Positions 37,736-50,325 of a stretch of DNA of 64,000 nucleotides are shown piece after piece. The stretch's first letter is position 1. Each line of letters starts with the position of its first letter. The position numbers were made by a program, and so were the translations under genes. The notes under the pieces are model-generated. The model ran no database searches. It saw only the letters and a program-made list of their open reading frames with translations, and had not been told where the DNA came from. Source of the DNA: Diadema setosum (lineage: Eukaryota > Echinodermata > Echinoidea > Diadematoida > Diadematidae); NCBI GenBank assembly GCA_033980235.1, contig CM067080.1:124001-188000 (forward strand), given 5' to 3'.

Positions 37736-38721
37736 ATTCTCGCTATCGCCAATGACGTAAAAAGTACCCGGATGTGGCTTTTTCGTCAAGATTTAGTGCA
37801 CTTGGTAGCAAGGGCACTTCCGGCGCGGAGCATAATTTGCACAACGCTAGCGTGGGCGTATGTGTACCTTACCTATAGCGCCGCGCCGACCACGGATACT
37901 AGAACAGATACAGATACTAGAACCGGAGCCAGCGAGTGGCCAGGCCTGTCATACTCGTACACTGTAGTCGAGTCCCCGCAGGTGGCCGGCCTTGCATTAG
38001 CATGCACCACTGCACGCAGCGCATAAGCTAACACATACCGGTACAGCGTACTGCTTGATCATGCGATCGATGTGCACATCACAGATCAGTCATCTCTGCA
38101 TACGCTGAAAATATGCTGGAAAATATTCACCCACCTGGATATCGTCATAGAATGCCCATCTTTTTTTTTATTTGTTCTCTGTCGAAATGTCGCAAACACA
38201 ATCGGGAGCGAACAGTGATCTCGAACTTGTCTTGTCTCCGAAGCAACTTCTTCCAAGTAAGTACAGTACAGTACGTACAATGTACGTAGGCACTAGGCCT
38301 ACTACCTAGTGCTACTACCACTACTAGTAAGTCGCGCGTGCACGTACTGCGCTGTGGCGTCACCTGCAAACTTCAGCCACGTCACGTCTCGCATGCCAGT
38401 AAGGGTCTTATTTCTGCAGATCTTTTTTATTTATTGTCGTGCGAACAACACATGGCAGCTTGGCAGCAACAACCGATAGTCATATTAACAGCAATTTCTT
38501 AAGAATGGAGAAATTTCAAATCATATTAAAGCTGTAATTCAAGTCGAGAAAACAGGAAGTACACGTAGAATACGGTCGGTTGTGTGTGTAAATAGCATTA
38601 GTCACGTATCACACGCGTACGAACGGAATTGACTTTGCTACCGGACTATCCCATAATGCACCGTAAATGACGCTTAAATCAACATCCGGGTACTTTTTAC
38701 GTCATTGGCGATAGCGAGAAT
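37736..38721. mobile_element. 986-bp element with perfect 40-bp terminal inverted repeats
   Basis: The first 40 bases, starting ATTCTCGCTATCGCCAATGA, are perfectly inverted at the last 40 (38682-38721). The interior is CpG-rich, unlike the surrounding AT-rich DNA, and contains a promoter-like CpG patch plus the exon-like segment at 38187-38256. No target-site duplication is obvious. A 116-codon plus-strand frame crosses the left TIR and has no recognised domain. Perfect TIRs suggest recent activity. It may be an internally deleted element that retains the promoter and first exon of its own gene. Confidence 0.65.
38187..38256 (+). CDS. Exon-like segment inside the 986-bp TIR element
   Basis: An ATG with a purine at -3 opens MSQTQSGANSDLELVLSPKQ and ends after 70 bases at a strong donor (CAA followed by GTAAGTAC), leaving phase 1. 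A T-rich tract lies directly upstream. Lying within a TIR element, it is more likely a transposase or captured first exon than part of the transporter gene. Its phase is also incompatible with direct joining to the 60109 exon. No family was recognised from 23 residues. Confidence 0.3.
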
Positions 38722-39647
38722 TGCTAGACACTGGCACCAGTGGCGTTAAAACCATGTTGCTGAACTAAATCTAGCATCTTGTTTTCTTGATTACAATGAA
38801 GTAATGCTTCTAAATATAGTTACACGAACTAGATAGATATATTTACAACATATCAAATTCATTTTGTTTTATCACTAATGTCACTTTTCATTAATCACAA
38901 TTTATATCTCTAAGAGTATATTTTGAATAAAGTGAAAAAGGTAAGCCATCAATCGTCATCATGAAATAGAATTAGGTATATAGACATATTCATGCGAAAT
39001 TGTTCAGCATCCTATTTTGAGACATCTGCCCTCAGACCCAGTTTTATAGAAAAAAAAGGAAAAATATTTTCCCTACAGAACAATACAAAATGGCAGAAAT
39101 CGGATAAGAAATAAGGAAGATATGACATTTTGAAATTTCACCTTTTTTTCCCCTGGAAAACACTTCTTGACCAGTCGTTATGAATTCAAAACAGAAAATT
39201 GACGAGGTCATGCCCTCACAATTTCTTATTTATTTCACATACAGAAACGAAAAAAAAAAAAACAAATCTAATTTTTCAGCAGTACAAATATGAAACTTGC
39301 CTTGAAACACAAAAAAAAACAAGAACAGAAAAAAAAAAAACAGGTGCTAACACTGATATATCTTTGTATGGGAACATGTTTTTACTTGTATTAGCTATGA
39401 ATAATAATTTTTCCTAATTTCATGCATAACATACTTGAGAAATTGTTAGGCTATGACATCATCAACTCATTTATTTGAATATTCATAAGGACTGGTCAGG
39501 AAAATAATCCGCTAATGTTTTTTGAAAAAAAAAATGAGATTTCAAACTGTCATAATTATCTTCCTCATTTCTTATCCGAATTTCTTTTGTCATTTTTTTT
39601 TTCATTGTTCTGCATGGAATGTTTCTCTCTTTTGAAGTTCATTTTTA
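38722..39647. other. Non-coding AT-rich stretch
   Basis: Contains only A/T-rich sequence with several A runs (near 39250-39263 and 39312-39343). No exon or repeat boundary was identified before the element at 39648. Confidence 0.4.
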
Positions 39648-40573
39648 TACCCCCGCCAAACGAAGTTTGAAGGGGGTATATAGGAATCAGCGGACGGTCG
39701 GCGGTCGGGTGGTCGGTCGGTCGGGCGGTCGGGCGGTCGGTCGGGCGGTCGGTCGGGCGGTCGGTCGGGCGGTCAGTCGGGCGGTCGGGCGGTCGGTCCG
39801 TTGCAAATCTTGCGTCGCGAACTACTTCCTCAGTTTTCAACCGATTCCCATAAAACTTGGCACAGTTGTGTGCCTTGGGTTGTAGATGTGCAAGACATAT
39901 TTTTTGACAGTACCCAAAAGCACGTTGCCATGGTAACGGCATATTATGGGCAAAAATGGGTACAAATCTTGCGTCGCGAACTCCTCCCACACTCTTTGAT
40001 CAATTTTTATGAAATTAGGTACAGATGTTCATCTGAATATGTTAATGTGCAAGACACATATTCCCGCAGTGGCAAAAAGTGCGTTGCCATGGTAACGGCA
40101 TGTTATTGGTAAAATATAGGGCAAAATGCTTCATGGCCAAAACTGCTTCATCAGTGTTCTTCCAATTCTCATGGAATTCATATTGAATGTTTGTCTTAGG
40201 ATATAGGTCAGCATGACACATTTCTTGACAGTGACAAAAAGTATGTTGCCATGGTAACAGCTCACATATTATGAGCCAAAATGATGGAAAATTTTGTGTT
40301 GCAAACTACTTCCTCAGTTTTTGCCCAATTTTCATGAAACTTGGTACAGATGTGTGCCTTTGGTTGTAGATGTGCAAGACGCATTTTTCGACAGTACGTG
40401 AAAGTACGTTGCCATGGTAACGGCATATTAATGGCAGAAGATCAAGGAAAGATCTTGCGGATTTAACTACTTCCTCAGTTTTTTGACCAAAGCTTATGAA
40501 ATGTTGTTTTGACCAAAGCTTATGAAATGTTGTTTGGCGGGGGTATAACCAATCGCTGTAGCGACATTTCTAG
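39648..40573 (+). mobile_element. Helitron- or Helentron-like non-autonomous element with X-box repeats
   Basis: TATACCCCCGCCAAAC at the left faces GTTTGGCGGGGGTATA near 40532-40547. A GGTCGGGCGGTC microsatellite fills about 39691-39800, and four diverged units of about 160 bases follow. Each unit carries a GTTGCCATGGTAAC palindrome (39924, 40083, 40245, 40408). To the right, a CGCTGTAGCG hairpin is followed by TTTCTAGT at about 40566-40573. Subterminal inverted repeats, a microsatellite, a 3' hairpin and a CTAG end together resemble non-autonomous Helentrons. A simple TIR element ending at 40545 is the alternative. Confidence 0.6.
39691..39800. repeat. GGTCGGGCGGTC minisatellite
   Basis: Irregular four- and twelve-base periodicity of GGTC and GGGC. 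It generates long Arg-Gly-Val-rich or Asp-Arg-Pro-Thr-rich open frames that are not genes. Confidence 0.85.
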
Positions 40574-42145
40574 TTTATGAGGGGGTGGATTTCCTCTTTA
40601 AGAATATTTCTCATAATTGTCATAAATAAAAACAAAAGGAATGTATCTTTATGCCCGTGTTATATAGTCTTTGCAATTTGGTTGACTATCCCGTGGGTCT
40701 AGCCAAGTAAACATACTTCATTATTTTGAGAACCCTGTAATTCCCGTCTGAGGACAATTTTGATTTAAATCAATCAGTGTATTTTATTGAATATGATTGA
40801 ACTTCATTTTTTTACTCATGTAAGCAGCCAATAAGAAAGGAATAAATAAAATCATTGAGACGCTTTTACTGATATAAGATATATAAAATGTTGCCCCTGA
40901 CAAGCACTACATGGAGTCACGACAGAACTTGTTATACCAAAATATATTCGGCTCGCATCACAAAAAAAAAATAAATAAATAAAATAAAATAATGATAATA
41001 AATAATAATAAATCTTGGAAGTATGCAATTCTAGAGAAGAATTAGAGAAGCAGATCTTTGAAAGCAGATGATTATCCCCTTGGGAGGTCCTGCCCATTGG
41101 TTTTCTTGGGAACTACTCAGTACATGTTAACTGAGTGAATGCAACAAGATTGGAAGAAAACTTCATTGAAGTTTGTGAAGTCAGTCAATCCGTTCAAAAG
41201 TCGTGAATTATGTAATTTTTTTTAAAACCCGACCAACATTGATTCATAGTAATCGTACTCGCCTTACTCTCTTGAAGAAGTAATTTAAGTGCTCTGTCTT
41301 TATGCTAAAAAAATTGTTAATCTCTTTCTCTTTGTATTTTCTTTTTTTGTCACTATTCTTTGGTGACACAACAATAGAGATAGTCTTCTTGCTGCGCCAA
41401 AACTTAAAAAGTTCAGTCAAGTCTGCATCTCACTCAAAGATCGAGCCATTTTTCCACCTTGATCCTTTGGTTCCATTGTTACATATGGTATAAACAGCAA
41501 TGACAGATTGTCCATTTTCCCACTCTTTGCTCAATAACGCATAAAAAAAGTGAATTTTATCTTAATGCCTCGGCCTACAAAAAGAGTGCAACGTTTGCTA
41601 AAATTTGATATGATTAAGCTATATTGTTTGGTACTGATTACATTAAAATATAAACCTGAAAGTGAAAACAAAAAAGTGATTACCTTCTTCCTGTGCGGTG
41701 TGTTTAAAACTAGATTCACAAGAACAAGCTTTAGCAACGTTAACCCAATTAGATCTAATAAACAGAAACATGATTTTACAGTGGATTTATCTCAACGCAG
41801 ACCTATTCCTGTTTACCGATGTTACGAAAAAGAGTTCTTCAGTTCCACTTTTCTTCAAATGCATGAAGCAATTTTGATTATATATTTTGAATATTAAGTG
41901 GAACTCGAGTTGTACAGTGCAAAACACATTGTGTGCAATATAATGCGGACATGTATCATGCATTGGCGGACGGAATTTTTATTCATTGATTGTATAGAAA
42001 CTGTACACACTGTCAGCCGTAGAGTCATATTATTTTGCCGCCTTGACATGTCAGGGTTTGAGGGTCCTGTGCTAAACATTGTCCACGTCATTTCGCTGTG
42101 CACGAAGTTACGCCGCACGCTTATTTCCCATAGACACATTGCTTT
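40574..42145. other. Non-coding stretch
   Basis: An A/AAT-rich simple region lies at about 40960-41012. A 115-codon plus-strand frame at 41550-41897 and opposing minus-strand frames have AT-driven composition and no motif. No splice-bounded exon was seen. Confidence 0.35.
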
Positions 42146-42954
42146 GCGTCAGTTCGTGAAACATTCACCTTGACTAAAGGGCCTCTTTTTCAAAGAGACG
42201 TGAGCGATTTTTCATATTTCCTGGTGTTTTTATGCTACAAAATTTAATTCTTATGTAGATCTTAGTATGTACATTAAGAATATATGAAAACCTCAAAAGT
42301 GAAAATTTGCTCGAAATTTACCACATACGTCAGTTCGTGAAACGGCCAAGATATGTCAGGAGTTGAAAAGAAGGAGTTTGCTCTTTGAAGAGAAAATGTC
42401 AAATGAATGGCATTCCACACTCGTGAGTGAAGAGATCATCCTCAGTCAGCTATGGAAATGTGTTATGAAATGACATGATTCCATGAAATACGAAGCAGAA
42501 CCTGTAAGAAATGTCTGGGTTTTTTTTAAGTATTATTAGATTATAAACTTTTCAAGCGGAGAACAGAAAAAAAGTTCTATCAGGTATTTTCGTATAATAA
42601 AGTAAAAGTCACAATCGCAAGGCAACAGTGACTCTTGTGAGGTGTCTGTTGAATGAGCACTAAACAGCTCACCAACATTGCAGATTACCAAGTGTTAAAA
42701 TTTGGTGCTGTAGTTATAACAGAATTCTGAACCAGTTAAAAGTTTGTCTAAAAAGAAAGAATTCAATTTTACAATCACAAGAATGAACATTTGAACAAAA
42801 TCAAATAAAAATTGAAGAAAGTTACAAAATTGTTAAGTTTCATAAAATTTTGCAAAAAAACCCCAAAACACTTGCTTTGAATGAGCAGTTGAGTGAGCTG
42901 ATGTCTTCACCTTACAACTTTCATCTGGCTCAATAACATGTGATAATATGATTA

Positions 42955-43163
42955 CTGTAAAACAAGGAATGTGCATATATGCATTTTAATTTTGTGAATT
43001 CCGTAAGAGACAAGATTCGCAGAATTAAAATGCATGTAAAAGTTCTTGTCTACACTATGTGCACTGAATGCTAATGGCATTTCGCAGAAATTTCATGCTG
43101 CGAAAGAGGCTTTTGGGTCCAATTTGCGAAAACTTCATGCCGTGAATATATCATGTTTTGCAG
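42955..43163. mobile_element. TTCGCGAA-family MITE, copy 3
   Basis: CTGTAAAA at the left and TTTTGCAG at the right are flanked by TA on both sides. The internal layout matches the copies at 5333 and 28605, including ATGCATTTTAATTTTGTG and CATGCTGCGAAAG motifs. Several CpGs of the shared motif have decayed here, suggesting an older insertion. Confidence 0.65.
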
Positions 43164-43672
43164 TACTTGATCTGTTGATGAAGATTTGCACTTGAACAAA
43201 AAAAAAAAGGCAAATTTCAGTGCTTTGTGTATCAAGCCAATGGTAGTCTCTTTCTCTTTATCTCTCTTTAGTAGCTTAAAGATCACAGAACATGTTGTGA
43301 GGTTTCATATAGAATTAAAGAGTAGGATTTCTACGAGTAGGGTGATAGACTTTGTGTGGGCTAAGAACCCTCCAATAAATGGGGATGGGGGCAGATTGGC
43401 AGAGGCCTGAACACAAATGTGTTTCTGCCCCTGATTCACTAAAAGCCATGGAAGTTCAGCATGAGTGATATTGATATTGTGTCTGCCCTAAATACCAGGC
43501 ATTTAGATCTGTTTGTGTGTGAGTGTGTGTGTGTGCTTGTGAGTATCTTTGCATAACATGCCTTCATCCTGTAGTAAAAGGAAGTAAATACCCTGATTGC
43601 TTTTCACTTTTTGGGATGTGCATTGATGTCGAGCTAATTTTCAATGGCAACTGGATGAGCTAGGGCCGTGTT

Positions 43673-44194
43673 TATGCTTCCCTTTTTCCGGCCAGAATCA
43701 GCGTTTTGAAAATGTGATTAGTGCAAAACGCCGTTGCGTTCATGCTCACTTCGATAGAAACGCTGATTCAAAACACCGATCCAAAATGCACAAAAAGGTG
43801 CGTTTACGATCGGCGTTTCTGACTAATCACGTTTGACGGGGAAGCATTAACGCAACAAGCGTTTCTAAATGCGTTTAGAGTGACGACATCTAAACGCCTT
43901 TCCGTTTCACGTGAAAAAGCGCGCGCCGCCCGGCCAGCCAGCTACCCTGGCCTGTGCAGTTTTCCCATGTACTGTGCATACGCATGTCTTTCCCAGCTGC
44001 TCTCCCAGGCCAGGCTACCGATCGCAGCGCGCGCCCCAATTTGACCTGCCTCTGCTGAGGTCAGCGAAGCAATCGCAAACGCTCTTTCCAAGGCTCGAAG
44101 AAAGTGAGCATAAACAGTGCTCCCGTGAACAGCGTTTTGAATCAGCGTTTCAAAACGCTGATTCTGCCTTCGCAAATTGAGCATAAACACACCC
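43673..44194. mobile_element. 522-bp TIR element beginning GGGCCGTGTTTATGC
   Basis: GGGCCGTGTTTATGC and GCATAAACACACCC form the inverted ends, with TA on both sides (43671-43672 and 44195-44196). Close inside the ends, GAATCAGCGTTTTGAAAA-like sequence and its complement form a second inverted pair. The interior is CpG-rich (GCGTTT, AACGC) and non-coding. Confidence 0.6.
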
Positions 44195-45613
44195 TAATAC
44201 TCTCCTCTCATGAAGCTTGTACACACACGCTACCACTCCCATATAATCTATGTACATGTATTATGCATAAACCTGCATAGTTGTTTAAGGGGTATAAACT
44301 TTATTTTAATTTCAGTGGTTCAAGTGTGTAACCCATGACCAGGCTCACGTGTAAAAGACAGACACAATTATACATTGTATCTCACTAGTGGGACTATAGA
44401 CACAGTATCATCTCAGAATTCTGACAGGAGAATCCAGTATCTTGCATAACTTAAATGTAGGATTATTTAGGCCTAGTTATACTCCAATTTGTGTCCATGT
44501 CTTTAGTAATTTTCAAAGGGGTCTGATAAGGGCAGACTAACCTTACTCGGGCAGCTTGTGTGCATGCAAGAGAGCTGCCGTAATGCTTTGTGGTACAAGC
44601 CACTATGCTCAGCTGACGGCGTAGCTTGGAGAGCTGTGCTGCATTTCGCCGGTTAAAAAGCACCATGCATTGTTGATGATATATGTGTGTGTAGAGGACT
44701 GAATATTGGATATATATTAATTGCTGGATTGCCACTGCTGCTTACCCAACAGATATGTGAGTGAGGTTTCCTTCATGTGTGATTATCCACACAGTTTTGT
44801 CTTTGATGAGATATAGAGAGGGTTTAGAAAATGTGAAGATGTGCAATTGTGTTTCTTTTCTTTTTTTCACATGAGAGTGATGTTGATCTGTCACTGGATG
44901 CTGCACTGGCAGCGCTGCGGTATCATCGTCTCTACACTTGTCCTCTCATGGCAGGCTTGAGTTATCCATGCTCGCTTGTAGCAGCACCTCATAGAGGGCA
45001 GAAGGCAATTCAGTAGCGTAGCTGTAGAGTACTGTTTGCCCACAAAGTATACACAACTAACAGTATTTGCATTGGGAATTTGATGCTTTTTTCATTAACA
45101 AATGGAATTTGGTGGCTTCTAAACAATAATGAGGTGATGATGATCCACTGTCACCTGATGTAGTCCAAAAAGACTTTGATTATGCAAGTTGTGCAGTGAG
45201 AATTGCATAAAGTTGTCATAGCTTTATTCATTCTATTTAAGCCAGCACACATCCTTGTCAAATTCCAACGTATCAGTGCTATTACCTGTCACTTTCATTG
45301 TTGACACAAAGGTAGTGATGCTCCATTTGAATAAAAAAACAAGCAAATAAAAGAATGCATGTAGTCAAACCAGAATGTATGGTTTTCTCATCTCATATAG
45401 ACACTTTAAGTAGGAAGAGTGGCATAAGTTTATATAGGGTCCTCATGCCTGCTTGCCCAGGACAGATAAAAATCACTTGTGGGCAAGTTCAAAGGAAAAA
45501 AAGTTTATAGAGAATATATATATAGAGAGAATTGGTATTATGCCTATCGCTGTATATAACATGCAAATGAATCTTGTATTGCTCTGTCTGTGGTGATGTG
45601 GATTCTCTCAATA
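44195..45613. other. Non-coding stretch
   Basis: Contains no supported exon. A frame after an acceptor-like site at 44868-44873 reads SDVDLSLDAALAALRYH but lacks a donor; see rejected items. A short AT/GA repeat lies near 45516-45532. Confidence 0.35.
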
Positions 45614-46043
45614 CAGTTCGACCTCCATTATCTGGCCTCCTTTTATCCGGAAATCTCTATTATCCGGACGCGTTCACGCAGTGAAGGACTTTTTTTTTTC
45701 ATCCAAAAACTGAGAAGAAACAGTGACTTCAACATCTTTTCATGGATCTATTTCACTAATTTCATAAGATGTGCATGATAGGTTTCTCAATATCTAATGA
45801 GGTAAAACATGTATGATTTTCACATAAAGATATACTTTATTTTTGTGAAGAAGGGACTACAATTTTGCGCAGGCTAGCAAAGATTACACCACCATTGCGG
45901 GGTACGCTACCTGCCTAGCTACAAGTGCACTGGGACGGCAGCTTGGACGGCAGCTATACATTAATGTGTCTCCCATATCCAGCCAATTCGCTTATCCGGA
46001 TGAGCGCCGGTCCCAACATGGCTGGATAATCGAGGTCGAACTG
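45614..46043. mobile_element. 430-bp pogo/Tigger-like MITE
   Basis: CAGTTCGACCTCCATTATC at the left is inverted at the right (GATAATCGAGGTCGAACTG), with one mismatch in that span, and TA flanks both ends (45612-45613 and 46044-46045). CAGT-N-CGACCTC-N-ATTATCC termini with TA duplication are typical of pogo/Tigger-type mariner relatives. Further TTATCCGG phrases occur inside both ends. It is non-coding. Confidence 0.75.
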
Positions 46044-49000
46044 TACTACTGATGCTCCAGAAGCATGAAGTAGAAAAACTTTGTATAATGTGACTGACTT
46101 TTGTTGTTCTGTTTTCATTCGAAATTTAGAATTTTGCAGGAACATTTTACATACTGTAGAGTATGTTCAGGTGCTGCCTTGATTTTAAAGTTCTTTCAAA
46201 CTTCAAACTATTCTTAAAGTGGAAATATTGATCAGTGTAATTTCATCATGTCAAGACAATTTCATCATGTCAAGACATCATGTCAAGAGTTTGCTGAATA
46301 GGTATGTCATGAAAGGGGGGGGGGGAATTTGCATATTTTGGATAAATGATGGTCTCATCTTCTGTTCTTTTTCTTGTTTTGCTAGTACTAGTACACATCA
46401 AAATTTAGTGAATGTAGGCCTAACTTGTTAGTTATAGCATAGAAACACTAATATGCATGCTCCTCTTTATACATGTTTCAATTCAACTTTAGATTTATTC
46501 ATTTATTTATTTATTTTTTGGTGCTTTGATAGAAATCATCAGTTCACATTATATAAGGAAAGCAAAGAGATAAGCCATTCTGGAGAAATTATAACAGAAG
46601 TATTTTGGCTCTTGATAAATATTCATGTATTACGTATGACTTGTTCCTTAGTGTGATGTACCCTCCTTTACATATTTACATGCAATGTGCATATTTCATC
46701 AAAGAAAAACAGTCTCATGAAAAAGAAGTTGAATTGATGGCTTTGCAGGCATTAGATGGATGCCATATGATGTTCTTATATATTCTTATTTCTTTTCTTT
46801 TTTTATTTTTTTTTAATAGCATTTGGTATGTGGCTTTGCTACTCCATGTGACACTGTTTTCACGGTCAGGGAGTTACAGTGTTTGTCTGCCAACAGCAGT
46901 GTCAACTTTGTGACTGACATGAGTGGACTTTGATATTTACTCACCTTTAAGAAAGAAATTGCTATCAATAGCAAAATTCAAGAATCACAATTTGTAAACC
47001 TTGATGCATGATAACTGAGGTTATGAATATAACTTGAAAAATCAAGGATTTTTTTTTTTTTTGCATAAAGGTATAGCTGACTTTTAGAAAAATGTTCTAT
47101 TGCTAATTACATGATGTGTAAACAAGCTGTTTAAATCTTGTCAGTCATTTGATTTTTGGCAAAGTGCTGATGTCCTGTGAATACAGACTATTCATTGATA
47201 GGCTAACAGGATGTTTGTCTTGTAAGTCATGTGGGCTATTATTGCCATCATTTGTGTGTAAAGACTACAGAAGGTGCAATGCAGGATAAGGTAATAAAAT
47301 GAGTCGAACAGGAAGTATGAATGTACATAGATATGTACATACCTTCTGTGTTCTACATGTATATGGTAGCCATGACCCACAAAGTATTGGCATTTCAATG
47401 GTATTAATCACTCATAATTTAGTTTTGATGGTTTATGTGCCATTTCAAAAAGTAAGCTTGTATGTAGTAGTCTGGTATTTACACCCATATGTTTGAGAGT
47501 TTTCTGAAAATATTAATATTGAGCAAAACATCCTATTTTGTTTTTCTTCTACTGTTGCATTCACAAATTTTTGAATGTCCTTCACAATATATTGAAGCAT
47601 ATAATGAAATGTGTTTATGTGCTGAAGGAATACTTTAATGTGATAATTATGATTCTAAAAATTATCTGATAGGGATTTTGTTGCAAAGGAATTTTAGTTT
47701 TAAACTGAGGGCTGTCTTCTGGTCTGAATCTAAACTTGCATCATACAATACATTTATCAAAAGATAAACTTATTTCATTATATAGTCTTCAAAGAAAAAG
47801 CAGTTCTAAGGCAAAATTGTTTTGCAGTATTCCTTCTCATTATGTTTTCTGAGACCTGTTCTCCAGCTTCAGAGAGTGCCTGGGAACTTGAAAACACACA
47901 TGTATTATGTCACGTACAGCATGCGCCCCATTACTCCTGTATCTTGTCTGAGTAGATGTTGCTAATGCATTTTCCATAAGTGAGGAATGCGCTCTTTGGT
48001 GCACTATCTGCTTCAGTTTCAGTTTGTATGGCTGCATCACCTGTCTTGAGTAAGATAAACTCAATAAGGGTGTTCTGCTACACCCAATGTGTAAGCAGAC
48101 CAAACTTCTCTCATGTAATACCATCTCATTGCCCTTTCAGCAGTGCAAATTTAATTTGTATTGGACAAATGTGGGGCCAAGGGTTCTCATTTTGATGGGC
48201 AGAAATGCCTTTGCCACACTGAAGTGGGAATGCCATGCATGCTGATCTGAGTTGAAATGAAAGAAAAATTATTATTCAACGTGTCATGAGTTTGCTGAGT
48301 GTACAATATGTATTGGTTGTTTGCCCTGTTAATGTCAAGAAATTGAATGGCAAGAATAGAGGTATATAAAAGGATGCATTGAGACAAATAGGTCATTAAG
48401 ATTGATTGATAGATTACCTCTTTTCTATTAAAACATTTTCTTTAATAGACACATTAATGCTTATTTAGTTATATTTTGAAGATTAGAAGTCTTGACTGAA
48501 ATAATTTTTGATGTCTGTTAATGAACTGAAATACTCATCAGAGAATATGTTGGGGACTCTGAAATGCAAATCCTCACAGAGTTACAGCCCTTGAAATATC
48601 AAGTAAAAGTCATTATTTACATACTGTTACCTTTTGTATATAATGCATATTATGTACGATATACAATTTACAATGTTGTATGTCATGTGACTATGAATAA
48701 ATGACTGTCATGAATATGGGCCTATACACAGCCATTTGGTTTAACAGGATAGATTGTTAGAAATTTGCATTTTATTAATTTTGTTTTCTATTATCTAACT
48801 TTGTGATATTCTTGGCAAAACTTCAAGAAGTTTTATCAGTGTGACCATCGCTACATTTCTCTTATCATTCCAAAGACTGGTTGTGAGCAAGAATGTATAC
48901 CAAATTGTATCATTGCCATTCCTGTTGTTGAAGAAGCTGAAAAATTTAAGGCTATACCAATTCAACAAATATAAGCAATTCTGCTAGTATACATGATATT

Positions 49001-50321
49001 TAACAACAATTTTACCCTTCCTCAATTTACTGATAGTGATGGGTTTTTTTTTTTTATATACATGTATGAAGAGGCATAGAAACAGGAAAGAAGAAAACTA
49101 ACCAGTAGTTTTCCCATGTGACTAACCGACCACAAATTGCCTGAATGAGTTCCTTTTCCAAGTTATTAAATACATCACATGAGTAATGCAGCTTTTCAAA
49201 GAAGTGTGTGCCAGCAAGGAAATTATGAGAATGAATACTTGGCAAATCATCATTTTTTTTTTTTTTTTATTGGCTGGAAGGGTTTGCAGGGAGATCACCA
49301 TTGTGATATAACTGTTATGTGCTTACAGTTCAGAATATCCCTTGGCATATCCTACAAGTGACAAGTTCTTTGGATGTGGATGTAATATTGTGTGTGTGAA
49401 GATTTATGCATTTTCATGGTTTAATAGTTGAAAACTTATTTAATTTTGTTTGCATTTGCTCACAAAAATTTATGTTTGTAAAGGTGAGAGAGGAGTATAA
49501 GGGAGGAAAGAAACAAATGATGTGTGTATATAGATACCTGTCATGTTTGCGTAGGTCTGAGAAAAAAGGATATGTGAGTAGTGAGCTTGCATTAATTGTG
49601 GCCAATTAACAAACTTGTGTGGCTAGAACTCTTAAAGGTCCTGTTTACCCTTGGGAGTTGGTAGCGATTTAAAAAATGTTCAAGATATCACATTTGATGC
49701 CTATGTGTAGGTCAGTTGTATAGCAAAACATCCTACCACATAAAATTTTCACAATAAAGCCTAAAATTTAAGGAGATATCACTCTTTTTCTTGATAAACC
49801 ATAACTGTGTACGGTTTAATCTGGAAACAATTTTATTATAACTATTGTTCACATTTTGTGTATTTAACAATACTTAACATCAATTATGCTGGTTCAAATT
49901 TTTACATTGGTTGTTTCTATCTCTAACTCACATTTTAGGACTATTTTAAAGCACTAATCCTGGGTTTTTGTTTCATCTGCAAATGGTAAATTACATTGTA
50001 TACCTTTAAAGGTATGACATAGGGTTTACAGTGGTATGTCTCTTTTTTTTTATTCTTCTTTATTGTGCTCACTTTTGTGTCCTTGATAAATCAGTATTAA
50101 GCAAAATGTGCAAGAATTTCTGCAAGAGGAAGTATGTTGTTTCTGGGCCCTGTTTTATGAAGAGTTATAATTTGATTTTATATAGTTGATTTCTGTCGTA
50201 AGTCTATGGCAGCCTACATGGTAAGGAAATTTGTAATCGGTTATATCTTGATTAAAGCGGGGCTCTGGTGTATGATAGTGCTTTTGGTTGTTTGTAAGCA
50301 GCAGTCTGTGTCATTTAATAT
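46044..50321. other. Largely unique non-coding stretch
   Basis: A short tandem of TTTCATCATGTCAAGACA units lies at 46240-46285 and a G run near 46316-46325. T runs occur at 47050-47062 and 49249-49268. No exon, TIR pair or RNA gene is supported over about 4.3 kb. Confidence 0.4.
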
Positions 50322-50325
50322 TTAA

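Noticed and set aside
37676..38026. 116-codon plus-strand frame
   Set aside because: It straddles the left end of the 40-bp TIR element, so it would join unique and transposon DNA. No motif was recognised.
39565..39990. 141-codon minus-strand frame rich in Asp-Arg-Pro-Thr
   Set aside because: It is generated by the GGTCGGGCGGTC minisatellite and is low complexity.
44874..45016. Frame SDVDLSLDAALAALRYHRLY after an acceptor-like T-rich site
   Set aside because: It has some coding-like composition, but there is no convincing donor before the stop and no recognisable domain.
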